A stretch of 50,070 nucleotides of DNA from Terriglobia bacterium (GTDB taxonomy: Bacteria; Acidobacteriota; Terriglobia; Bryobacterales; UBA6623): assembly GCA_009838515.1 (NCBI GenBank), contig VXRL01000014.1, forward strand, positions 1 through 50,070, read 5' to 3'. This document shows positions 39,208 to 46,894 of the stretch, piece by piece. The first letter of the stretch is position 1; each line of letters starts with the position of its first letter. The notes beneath the pieces are model-generated. The model did no database searches. It was not told the origin of the DNA and saw only the letters and a list, made by a program, of their open reading frames with translations. The position numbers and the translations under genes were made by a program.

Positions 39208-42200
39208 TCAGAAGTCGACGCGCAGCGCGAACTGGATCGAGCGGGGGATGTTGCATTGCTGGAACACCTGTCCGAACGATCCGGCGCTCCAGTTGCTGTT
39301 TGGCGCGCAGAAGATCGTGCGGTTGAAGATGTTGCCGAAGTTCGTCTCCCAACGCGCCTTGAACCGCTCGTTCAGCCAGATGTCCTTGAAGATGCTCAGG
39401 TCCTCCGTGATATTGGCGAAGCCGCGCGCTGTCCCGTCGTTGATCGGGGCGTTGCCGAATCTCAGGGCACCCGGATCGGTCCAGCCCGCCGCGTTGAGGT
39501 AGCGGTCGCTGTTGGGGTCGAAATCCCCGCTGTTGACCCCCGCCCCGGAAGCGCGATCTGGCCTCTTCTGCGGGTTGAACAGGATCCCTCCCATATCGTT
39601 GGCCATGAACGTATTGATCGGTCGCCCCTGGTCGAAGCGGAAGATGCCGGAGAAACTCCAACCGCCGAAGAGCTTGGCCCTGGCGCCTGTCTTCTGGTCT
39701 CGCATGAAGGGCAACTGGTACGTCCATGCCATGAATGCACTGTTGGGAATGTCATCGGAACTGAGCGTCCTGACGTGCTGCTCGATCGGACTCTGACGCC
39801 GCGCGCTTCGACCGTCACCACCGCCTTGCCCGTTCTCCGCGCCCGTGCCCTGAAGCCTGGAGTAGGTGTATGAGGCCCGGAATTGCAGGCCGTTCGCAAA
39901 TCGCTTGTCCAGTTTCATCTGCATCGAGTGGTAGATGCTATTGCCCGTGGGCACGCTCCTCCACTGAACGGACTGGACGTGCGGGAACGGCCGCAGCGCC
40001 TGGGCAACGTTTCCGGAGAAGCCCGGATAGGGCGGCCCGATGCCCGCATCCCGCGCCGCTTGGGAGTTGATATCCGAGTTGAGAACCGCGGCTCCGTACT
40101 CGAGTACCTGCGGGTGGTTCATGTTGTTGAGCAGCCCCATCGAGGTCGGGTGGTTGGTCAGCCGTGTCCCTCGATTGCCGATGTAGGACACGTCCAGGAC
40201 CATGTTGTCGCTGAGCTGTCTCTGCAACGTGACTGACCAGTTCTGGAACCTGGGCAGCGTCAGGTCGTCCGCGGCCACCGCGATCGGAGCTTGGCCCAGC
40301 GAGACCGTCGGGTCGATGAACGGCGGGCGGATGATCACGTCCTCCGGGAGGCCGTCGTCCCAATGGTACGTGGCCGTGAGGCCCCCGTTGGTGTTGTTTG
40401 CGGCGGGGTTGCCCGCGAATCCGAGAACCGGCAGCCCCGTGAACTGACTGTGGGCGACACCCGAGTAGTAGATGCCGTAGCCGCCGCGGATCACGTTCTT
40501 GTCGCCCATTCGGTAGGCGAATCCGAAGCGCGGCCCCCAGGCGTTCTTGGGGGGATCCTGGAATTTCCGCGAACCGGTCCGGCCCTCGCCGGTGCCGGCG
40601 AAGATCTGGGCGCCGAGCAAGCCGTTCGCACCTGGGTTGGGCGTATTGATATCGAAGGTCGAGTACATGTCCCGGGCTTCGATGCGCGAGGTCTGATAGT
40701 CCCAGCGCAGCCCGAAGGTCAGCGTCAGGTTGTTGGTGACCTTGCTGTCAACATTCACCCACGGCGCCACGTACCGCTCGTAGAACGTTGGCTCGGCGGC
40801 AATCTCGAAGTTGCCGTTGTGGACCTGCCCGAGAAGGAACGAGGCGAACGGGTCGCCCGTCGACGGCAAGTTATTGCCCTGGTCGTCGTAACCGCCAGTT
40901 TGCAGCCGGTTGAAGTTGAATCGCCCGCCGGGCGAGGCGCCCCACTGGCGGAACGGATACTGGTGGTGCCGGAACTCGATCCCGAACTTGATCGTGTGCT
41001 TGCCCTTCACCCACGTGAGATCGTTCGAGAACTGATAGCGGTTGTTCGTGTTAAAGCCCGGGCCGCCCTGCCGGCCGCCCCAGGGATTGCCCAGTCCGGA
41101 GTAGGGGGTGTTGCCCGAAAACGAAATGCCGGGAACGCCCGTGCCCTCCTCGATCAGGCCCCCGCGGCCAGGGCCCCAGAGCCGCTCGGGCCAGCCCGTC
41201 CGCGCGGAGAGCGCGTTGCCTCCCATGTACCAGCGGTCGTAGGCCAGCGTGGTGTGATTCACGATGTTGTTCGTGATGATGTAGTCGAACTGCTGGTGGA
41301 GGTGGTGTGTGGCGATGGTCTGGTTGAACCCCTGGCCCAGATAGTCCGTGTTCTGCTCGAAGTCCCTCGTGGAGACCACGTCGCAGCCGCCCACGCCGCC
41401 ACAGCGCCTCGTGGAGGGCCGGTCGTTCTCGAAATAGCTGGTGGTCGACCGGAAGTTGTCAGTGAAGGCATGGTCCAGCCGGAAAAGAACGGTCTGGATG
41501 TCGAACGCCCAGGTCTGGTCACCGGACCCGCCGTGGACATTGAATGCGACACCTTCTCGGTCGGGCGAAACCATCTTGTCGGTGATCATCTGTGCCGCCG
41601 TGCTGCGTAGCGGGTGAGAGGCGGGGATCACGTTTCCGGGGAAAGCGTCACGCGTGGGCACGCCGTTTTCGGAGCGGGTGGAGTTGGGGTCGAAGATCGC
41701 CCCACCCATGATCGGCCTGCCCAACGCGTCCATCCCCACTTGCTCTCCAGTCAGCAACTCGCTGAAGTCGCCGCGCTTGAACGGGTCGATTGGCGTCGTG
41801 TTCGCGTAGCTCGGCAGCGTCCCCGAGCGGAAATCGTAGATGTCCCAGTTGATGAAGAAGAACGTGCGATTGCGGCCGTCGTAGAGTTTCGGCACGTACA
41901 CCGGCCCTCCGAGCGTGCCGCCGTAGTTGTTCTTGCGATCCTTGGGGCGGAACGTGCCGAAGAACCCGCTGGCGTTGAGCGCCTCGTTAGAGAAGTACTC
42001 GTACAGCGAGCCGTGCAACTCGTTGCTCCCGGACTTGCTGGTGTATTCGATGAAGCCGCCGCTGGTGTGGCCGTATTGCGCCGAGTACGTGGTGTTGATC
42101 ACCTTCATCTCGCGGATTCCCTCGATCGGCACGGCGCTCTCGTGCGTCTGCTGGTGGCCCTCCGCGAAGCCGAAAGCAGCGCCGTCGAAGAAGTTCTCGG

Positions 42201-42789
42201 TCGCCATCGTCTGGCCGCCGTTGATGCGCGAGTTGAACTGGCTCCCCTTAAACATGGGGTCGCCGTTCGGCGCCATTGGCGTGTACCCGGGCTGCAGCAG
42301 TAGGAGAGACTCCGCCAGTCGGATGTCCGCTCCCATCACCACGGGCAGGTCGTCGTAATACTTCTCGTCGACGGTATGCGTCAGGTCGCCCTGTTGGGTG
42401 CTGAGCATTTCGGAAGCCGCGACCACCTCGACGGTCTCGGTGACGTCACCGAGTTCCATGACGGCGTCCTGCCGGAAGATCAGGCCGCCGGTGAGCAGGA
42501 TCCCGCTGCGCTGGAAGGTCTTGAAACCGGGACTCTCCACGCGGACGGTGTACACGCCCAGCACAAGGGTCGGCGAGTTGTAAGCTCCGGCGCTGTTGGA
42601 TTCCAAGTCCGTCGTAACGCCCGTGCCTTCGTCAAGGATCGTGACGGAAGCGCCAGGGATCAACGCGCCGGTCGGGTCGACCACAACACCCGTGATAATT
42701 GCTCGATCGGCTCGCTGTGCCGAGACTGTCGTGGTCAAGCTGAGCGCGACTAGGCACGCCGCGAGAATAAGGGGCCACCGGTTCTTCAT
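39208..42789 (-). CDS. Oar-like TonB-dependent receptor
   Basis: A 1193-residue outer-membrane protein from ATG 42789 with a signal peptide (LILAACLVALSLTTTVSAQ). Residues about 28-115 are a carboxypeptidase-like regulatory (CnaB/Ig-like) domain: ITGVVVDPTGALIPGASVTI, GVYTVRVESPGFKTFQRSG. The plug follows at about 130-250 (RLAESLLLLQPGYTPMAPNG, NSRINGGQTMATENFFDGA), then a large beta-barrel with a final aromatic strand ending FALRVDF. This Oar-type layout is the dominant TonB receptor class in Acidobacteriota. The ligand is unknown; carbohydrate is likely given the nearby exported glycan enzymes. A 17-base tandem repeat lies about 105 bases upstream. Confidence 0.92.
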   Translation of the reverse strand: MKNRWPLILAACLVALSLTTTVSAQRADRAIITGVVVDPTGALIPGASVTILDEGTGVTTDLESNSAGAYNSPTLVLGVYTVRVESPGFKTFQRSGILLTGGLIFRQDAVMELGDVTETVEVVAASEMLSTQQGDLTHTVDEKYYDDLPVVMGADIRLAESLLLLQPGYTPMAPNGDPMFKGSQFNSRINGGQTMATENFFDGAAFGFAEGHQQTHESAVPIEGIREMKVINTTYSAQYGHTSGGFIEYTSKSGSNELHGSLYEYFSNEALNASGFFGTFRPKDRKNNYGGTLGGPVYVPKLYDGRNRTFFFINWDIYDFRSGTLPSYANTTPIDPFKRGDFSELLTGEQVGMDALGRPIMGGAIFDPNSTRSENGVPTRDAFPGNVIPASHPLRSTAAQMITDKMVSPDREGVAFNVHGGSGDQTWAFDIQTVLFRLDHAFTDNFRSTTSYFENDRPSTRRCGGVGGCDVVSTRDFEQNTDYLGQGFNQTIATHHLHQQFDYIITNNIVNHTTLAYDRWYMGGNALSARTGWPERLWGPGRGGLIEEGTGVPGISFSGNTPYSGLGNPWGGRQGGPGFNTNNRYQFSNDLTWVKGKHTIKFGIEFRHHQYPFRQWGASPGGRFNFNRLQTGGYDDQGNNLPSTGDPFASFLLGQVHNGNFEIAAEPTFYERYVAPWVNVDSKVTNNLTLTFGLRWDYQTSRIEARDMYSTFDINTPNPGANGLLGAQIFAGTGEGRTGSRKFQDPPKNAWGPRFGFAYRMGDKNVIRGGYGIYYSGVAHSQFTGLPVLGFAGNPAANNTNGGLTATYHWDDGLPEDVIIRPPFIDPTVSLGQAPIAVAADDLTLPRFQNWSVTLQRQLSDNMVLDVSYIGNRGTRLTNHPTSMGLLNNMNHPQVLEYGAAVLNSDINSQAARDAGIGPPYPGFSGNVAQALRPFPHVQSVQWRSVPTGNSIYHSMQMKLDKRFANGLQFRASYTYSRLQGTGAENGQGGGDGRSARRQSPIEQHVRTLSSDDIPNSAFMAWTYQLPFMRDQKTGARAKLFGGWSFSGIFRFDQGRPINTFMANDMGGILFNPQKRPDRASGAGVNSGDFDPNSDRYLNAAGWTDPGALRFGNAPINDGTARGFANITEDLSIFKDIWLNERFKARWETNFGNIFNRTIFCAPNSNWSAGSFGQVFQQCNIPRSIQFALRVDF

Positions 42790-42893
42790 TTTGCGAATCC
42801 TTCCCCAAGTCCAACTACGCCGAGGCAACCTGCTGCAGCCTCGTCGGCAGACTCGCTGCCAAATCGTATCAGAGGTTCCGGGCCGTTCGCAAG

Positions 42894-42927
42894 TTGAATG
42901 AGCGGGAAACTTGAATGAGCGGGAAAC
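42894..42927. repeat. 17-base perfect tandem repeat upstream of the TonB receptor
   Basis: TTGAATGAGCGGGAAAC occurs twice in direct succession (42894-42910 and 42911-42927) without a mismatch. It lies in the non-coding region between the divergent TonB receptor (start 42789) and the AAA ATPase gene (start 43094). It could be a double binding site for a regulator or a recent slippage duplication. Confidence 0.8.
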
Positions 42928-43093
42928 CAGAGGGCTGAGAGAAAGGCCGTGAGCGCAGCCATGGCGCGCACGCTCCAGTGCGTGGCCTAAGGCAGCGGCT
43001 CGGACAAGCTCTTTATTGCAATCATATAGTCAAATACGCACGATTTGTTCGAAAACAGCGATGAAAATGCTTGCTCTGTGCTAAATTGAGTTC
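42928..43093. promoter_or_regulatory. AT-rich promoter region of the AbiL-like pair
   Basis: The stretch 43010-43090 is markedly AT-rich compared with the flanks (CTTTATTGCAATCATATAGTC, then TTTGTTCGAAAACAG and CTAAATTGAG), ending just before the ATG at 43094. A promoter is likely, but several -10/-35 choices are equally weak. The change in base composition suggests that the region arrived with the defence genes. Confidence 0.45.
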
Positions 43094-44374
43094 ATGCTAT
43101 TGCGGCTCCAGGTTTCTAACCACCGCTCGATACTCGAGCCGGTGGAACTGTCGATGATCGCCGTGGACAAGGACAGGGCTGCGACGCGACGGTTCGGTGG
43201 CCTTCCTGAGCACGTCCTGACGGTTGCCGGAATCTACGGACCCAATGCGTCGGGAAAGTCGAATGTGCTGGACGCCATGGCTTGGCTGTCAATGGCCGTT
43301 GCGAGGTCGCTTCGAGGCTGGGCGGACTACATTCCGCGCGATGCTCACAGATTCGGCAGGGGGCCCGCCTCTCCGACGGAGTTCGATCTGGACCTGGAAG
43401 TAGACGGCGTCCGATACACGTATTACCTCGAATTGAACGACTCGGCTGTCTTGTTCGAGGGTTTGGACAGTTATCCGGAAGGACGACGGCGAAACCTGTT
43501 CACGCGCCGCGAGGGCGAAATCGACTTTCGCCGAGGCATTGCCGGAACCCGCGGAATCAAGGCATTGCTGACTCCAACGACATTGGCGCTCTCCGCTGGC
43601 GTGCGAGTGGGCGTATCCGACTTCCGAAGGGTGGCGCGAGCACTCTCGGGCATGCGCATCCTTAGGCCCCGGAATAGACGGATTCCGTGGGCCGGCGGCA
43701 CTATTCGGTTCGATAGTACGATCGAGCTGCTCGCCGACGAAGAGGCTGGTCGGCCGCGACTGCTTGACACCGGGCAAGATCGATCAGCAGTCACAGATCG
43801 TAGCTCTGCGATGGCGTTGCTTCGCTTCGCGGATTCGGGAATCAACGATTTCGTGATGACCGAAGAGGAATCCGCACGCCTCGAAGGGCGTCACATTCAA
43901 CTTGGTCTCATTCATCGAGGCGAGGGTGAATCGGTCACCTTCGATCTGGAGGATGAATCAGACGGGACGCAGACTTGGTTCGGTCTGATCGGTCCGGCGT
44001 TTGCGGCGCTTAGACTCGGTCGGGTCCTTCTGCTCGATGAGATCGACGCGAGCTTGCATCCCCGTCTCTCGGCCCGACTGATCGAGATCTTCCAGGATCC
44101 GCAGACCAATTCTCGCGGGGCTCAACTCGTCTTCACTTCGCACGACACCTCCTTGCTGAACAGCTTGAATCGCGACGAAGTCTGGCTCACCGAGAGATTA
44201 GCTAACGCGACCACTCGCCTCGTTGGCTTGGCCGAGTTCCGGGGTGAACGCGTGAGGAAGTCCCTAAACCTAGAGAGAGCCTACCTGCAAGGTCGGTTCG
44301 GTGCCGTGCCCGAGGTCGACCAAGCTGCAGTCCGCAGAGCCTTAGGGCTCGTATCAAGGCCTGACCATGGCTAG
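43094..44374 (+). CDS. AAA ATPase of an AbiL-like (RloA/RloB) defence pair
   Basis: A 426-residue SMC/OLD-type AAA ATPase. Walker A is GIYGPNASGKSNVLDA (47-62), the ABC-like signature is EDESDGTQTWFGL, Walker B is VLLLDEIDASLHP with D315/E316, and the H-loop TSHD has H350. The N-terminal LQVSNHRSILEPVELSM is the usual opening of this family (COG1106). A middle helical insertion separates the two ATPase halves. Paired with a RloB gene it corresponds to abortive-infection systems of the AbiL type and to RloAB in restriction loci. The downstream rloB overlaps it by 8 bases. It probably senses infection and activates the nuclease partner. Confidence 0.87.
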   Translation: MLLRLQVSNHRSILEPVELSMIAVDKDRAATRRFGGLPEHVLTVAGIYGPNASGKSNVLDAMAWLSMAVARSLRGWADYIPRDAHRFGRGPASPTEFDLDLEVDGVRYTYYLELNDSAVLFEGLDSYPEGRRRNLFTRREGEIDFRRGIAGTRGIKALLTPTTLALSAGVRVGVSDFRRVARALSGMRILRPRNRRIPWAGGTIRFDSTIELLADEEAGRPRLLDTGQDRSAVTDRSSAMALLRFADSGINDFVMTEEESARLEGRHIQLGLIHRGEGESVTFDLEDESDGTQTWFGLIGPAFAALRLGRVLLLDEIDASLHPRLSARLIEIFQDPQTNSRGAQLVFTSHDTSLLNSLNRDEVWLTERLANATTRLVGLAEFRGERVRKSLNLERAYLQGRFGAVPEVDQAAVRRALGLVSRPDHG

Positions 44375-45023
44375 GCGGACTGTACAGAGGCCGCGCAAGG
44401 GAGGTTCACTTCGACGCAGAACCGAGTCACGAGCGCCCAAACGGACCTTCCTTGTGTTCTCTGAGGGCACTAGGACCGAGCCCGACTACATCGAGGCCCT
44501 GAGAAAAGAGTCGGCGGTCCGCGACGCTGCCTCCGTTGAGATCCAAATTGACCTAACGGCGGGCGGAGCCGTGCCGTTGACTCTGGTTAACGCAGCAGCC
44601 GAAGCCAGAGATCGCTTTTCTCGAGAGCAAAGCGAGATCGATGAGGTGTGGTGCCTCTTCGACGTCGAATGGCCCCGGAACCACCCCAACCTTCGTGAAG
44701 CGAGAGAGAAGGCAAACGCAAGGAATGTCCGTCTTGCCATTTCGAATCCCTGCTTCGAGCTGTGGCTGGTGCTCCATTTCGAAGACCGCACCGCGTGGCT
44801 CGACAGTGACGCTGCGCGCAGGCTACGCTGTCGCTACGACGGGAGTTCAGGTAAGGGATTGGAAGGCTCGAAGTACATGCCCAGGCGAACCGCGGCAGCG
44901 AGACATGCCCGCGCGTTGGAGGCCAAGCATATGGGAGACGGAACGGAGTTTCCGGACGACAATCCATCGTCGGGCGTGTACCTCCTTCTTGAGGCGATCA
45001 GTCCAGCGGGTAGGACTCCGTAG
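44367..45023 (+). CDS. rloB: RloB-family effector (Toprim-like) of the AbiL-like pair
   Basis: A 218-residue RloB protein. A basic N-terminal tail (RRTVQRPRKGGSLRRR) leads to KRTFLVFSEGTRTEPDYIEA with E33 in the Toprim-like first motif, then VWCLFDVEWPRNHPNL with D99 and E101 in place of the usual D-x-D, and the family hallmark AISNPCFELWLVLHFED (124-140). RloB is thought to be a metal-dependent nuclease-fold effector; this is family inference. The start ATG 44367 lies inside the AAA ATPase gene (8-base overlap), so the two are translationally coupled. The second acidic pair differs slightly from what I remember of the family. Confidence 0.83.
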   Translation: MARRTVQRPRKGGSLRRRTESRAPKRTFLVFSEGTRTEPDYIEALRKESAVRDAASVEIQIDLTAGGAVPLTLVNAAAEARDRFSREQSEIDEVWCLFDVEWPRNHPNLREAREKANARNVRLAISNPCFELWLVLHFEDRTAWLDSDAARRLRCRYDGSSGKGLEGSKYMPRRTAAARHARALEAKHMGDGTEFPDDNPSSGVYLLLEAISPAGRTP

Positions 45024-45028
45024 CTGCA

Positions 45029-46777
45029 GTGGTCGGTCCGATGGCGGGAATGTTCGATATAGCGTCGGGCCGCACGTGCATGAGCTGTTCTCGCTCCCGC
45101 ACTCACCGTCTCACGCGATGTTGCGGCTGGCTTCTCGCGGTCCTGCCTGTCCTGGCCCAGCAATCGGGCCAGGTCCTGCCAATCTACTCGGACGTGACAC
45201 AGGCGTCGGGGGTGGATTTTCTCAACGATTCGTCGAGCACCTCCCAGAAGTACCTGCTGGAATCGATGGTGGGCGGCGTGGCGGCCTTCGACTACAACGC
45301 CGACGGCCTGCTCGACCTCTATTTCGTGAACGGGGCTGCGATCAGCGACCCGATGGCAGCAGGGCAGTTGCCCGACAAATCCGGCTCGCAGTACTGGAAT
45401 CGCCTCTACCGCAATGACGGCGACTGGAAGTTCACGGACGTAACCGAGCAAGCAGGAGTCCGCGGCGACCACTTTGGGCAAGGTGTCGCAGCGGGCGACT
45501 ACGACAACGACGGACGGGCCGATCTCTTCCTTGCGAACTTCGGCCGCAATATCCTCTACCGCAACCTAGGCGACGGGTCTTTCGAAGACGTAACAGAACG
45601 GGCCGGCGTGCAAGGCGGCGGGTGGTCGGCGGGCGCCGGGTTCCTGGACTACGACCGGGACGGGCATCTCGACCTGTTCGTCACGCGTTATGTGGAGTGG
45701 TCGTTCGCGGACAACCCTTGGTGCGGCGACCGCAAGCCGGGACACCGTTCGTACTGCCATCCCAAGCACTTCGCGCCGATCTCGCACTTGGTGTATCGCA
45801 ACAACGGAGACGGCACCTTCACGGACGTGACCGATGCGACTGGATTCGGCAGCGCTCCCGGCAAGGGCCTTGGCATCGCCTTCAACGACTACGACCGCGA
45901 TGGCTGGAACGATGTGCTGGTCGCGAACGACTCGTTCCCGCAACAGCTCTTCCGCAACATGGAGGGCCGCGGTTTCGAGGAGCTCGCGCTCCTGTCGGGA
46001 ATGGCCTATGACGAGAATGGCCGGACGTTTGCGGGAATGGGCGCGGACTTTGCCGATTACAACAACGACGGTCGGCCGGACGTCTTCATCAACGCCCTGG
46101 CGCACCAGCGGTACGCCCTGTTCCGCAACGACGGCGCACTCTTCGAGTACGTGTCGGGGCCGACCGGGGTGAGCCGGATCACGTCCTCACACTCGGGCTG
46201 GGGCACGAAGTTCGTTGACTTCGACAACGACGGCACGAGAGACATCTTCGTCGCGCAGGGGCACGTGATGGACAACATCGAACTCACCCAGCCCGATGTC
46301 AAGTACCTGGAACCGCTGGTTCTCATGAGAGGCACCGCCAATGGTTTCGAGGATGTATCGTCAAGCAGCGGCGAGGCCTTTCTGGTGCCCCGCGCCGCGC
46401 GTGGCGCCGCGATCGCTGACCTGGACAACGATGGGTTCCTGGATATCGCGCTGAACTGCAAGGACCAGCCCGCTGTCTTGCTGCGAAACGAAGGCAATGA
46501 CGCCAATTGGCTGATCGTCGACCCGAAGGGGACGCGCAGCAATGTGGACGGAATCGGGTGCCGGGCGCGAGTCGTTGCGGAGTCGGTGGGAGAGCAACAT
46601 GCGGTTGCCTCGGCCGCGGGCAGCTACCTGTCGTCCAACGACCGGCGCCTCCACTTCGGGCTGGGTCGCTCAGATCACGCAGACCTGGTGGAAATCGAGT
46701 GGCCGAGCGGGGCCGTTCAACGATTCGAGAATGTTCCGGCGAATCAGATCTTGGCAGTCACCGAACCGGACGAGTAG
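45029..46777 (+). CDS. CRTAC1-family FG-GAP/ASPIC-UnbV protein (3)
   Basis: A 582-residue exported protein with FG-GAP/VCBS repeats (FDYNADGLLDLYFVNGAA, GDYDNDGRADLFLANFG, LDYDRDGHLDLFVTRY, VDFDNDGTRDIFVAQGH) and a C-terminal ASPIC/UnbV domain (RRLHFGLGRSDHADLVEIEW, PSGAVQRFENV). A signal peptide lies at residues 18-45 (THRLTRCCGWLLAVLPVLAQ). The start is uncertain: GTG 45029, ATG 45041, 45050 or 45080; the last directly precedes the signal. It begins only 5 bases after rloB if GTG 45029 is used, so it could be co-transcribed with the defence pair, although a link in function is not expected. Confidence 0.85.
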   Translation: MVGPMAGMFDIASGRTCMSCSRSRTHRLTRCCGWLLAVLPVLAQQSGQVLPIYSDVTQASGVDFLNDSSSTSQKYLLESMVGGVAAFDYNADGLLDLYFVNGAAISDPMAAGQLPDKSGSQYWNRLYRNDGDWKFTDVTEQAGVRGDHFGQGVAAGDYDNDGRADLFLANFGRNILYRNLGDGSFEDVTERAGVQGGGWSAGAGFLDYDRDGHLDLFVTRYVEWSFADNPWCGDRKPGHRSYCHPKHFAPISHLVYRNNGDGTFTDVTDATGFGSAPGKGLGIAFNDYDRDGWNDVLVANDSFPQQLFRNMEGRGFEELALLSGMAYDENGRTFAGMGADFADYNNDGRPDVFINALAHQRYALFRNDGALFEYVSGPTGVSRITSSHSGWGTKFVDFDNDGTRDIFVAQGHVMDNIELTQPDVKYLEPLVLMRGTANGFEDVSSSSGEAFLVPRAARGAAIADLDNDGFLDIALNCKDQPAVLLRNEGNDANWLIVDPKGTRSNVDGIGCRARVVAESVGEQHAVASAAGSYLSSNDRRLHFGLGRSDHADLVEIEWPSGAVQRFENVPANQILAVTEPDE

Positions 46778-46894
46778 GCGCTCCGCTCGGCGCGTCCGCA
46801 GGTTGCGCCGCTAAGCGCTCCGCCCGAGAGTTGAAATGAGACCCATCGGCCAGCGGCGGCAACGTGCTGATATCCCGCTTACACGCCGATCGGT

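Noticed and set aside
40291..41610. Long plus-strand frames inside the TonB receptor gene (up to 439 codons)
   Set aside because: They mirror the codon pattern of the receptor on the minus strand, a normal result of high GC content; translated sequence has no domain.
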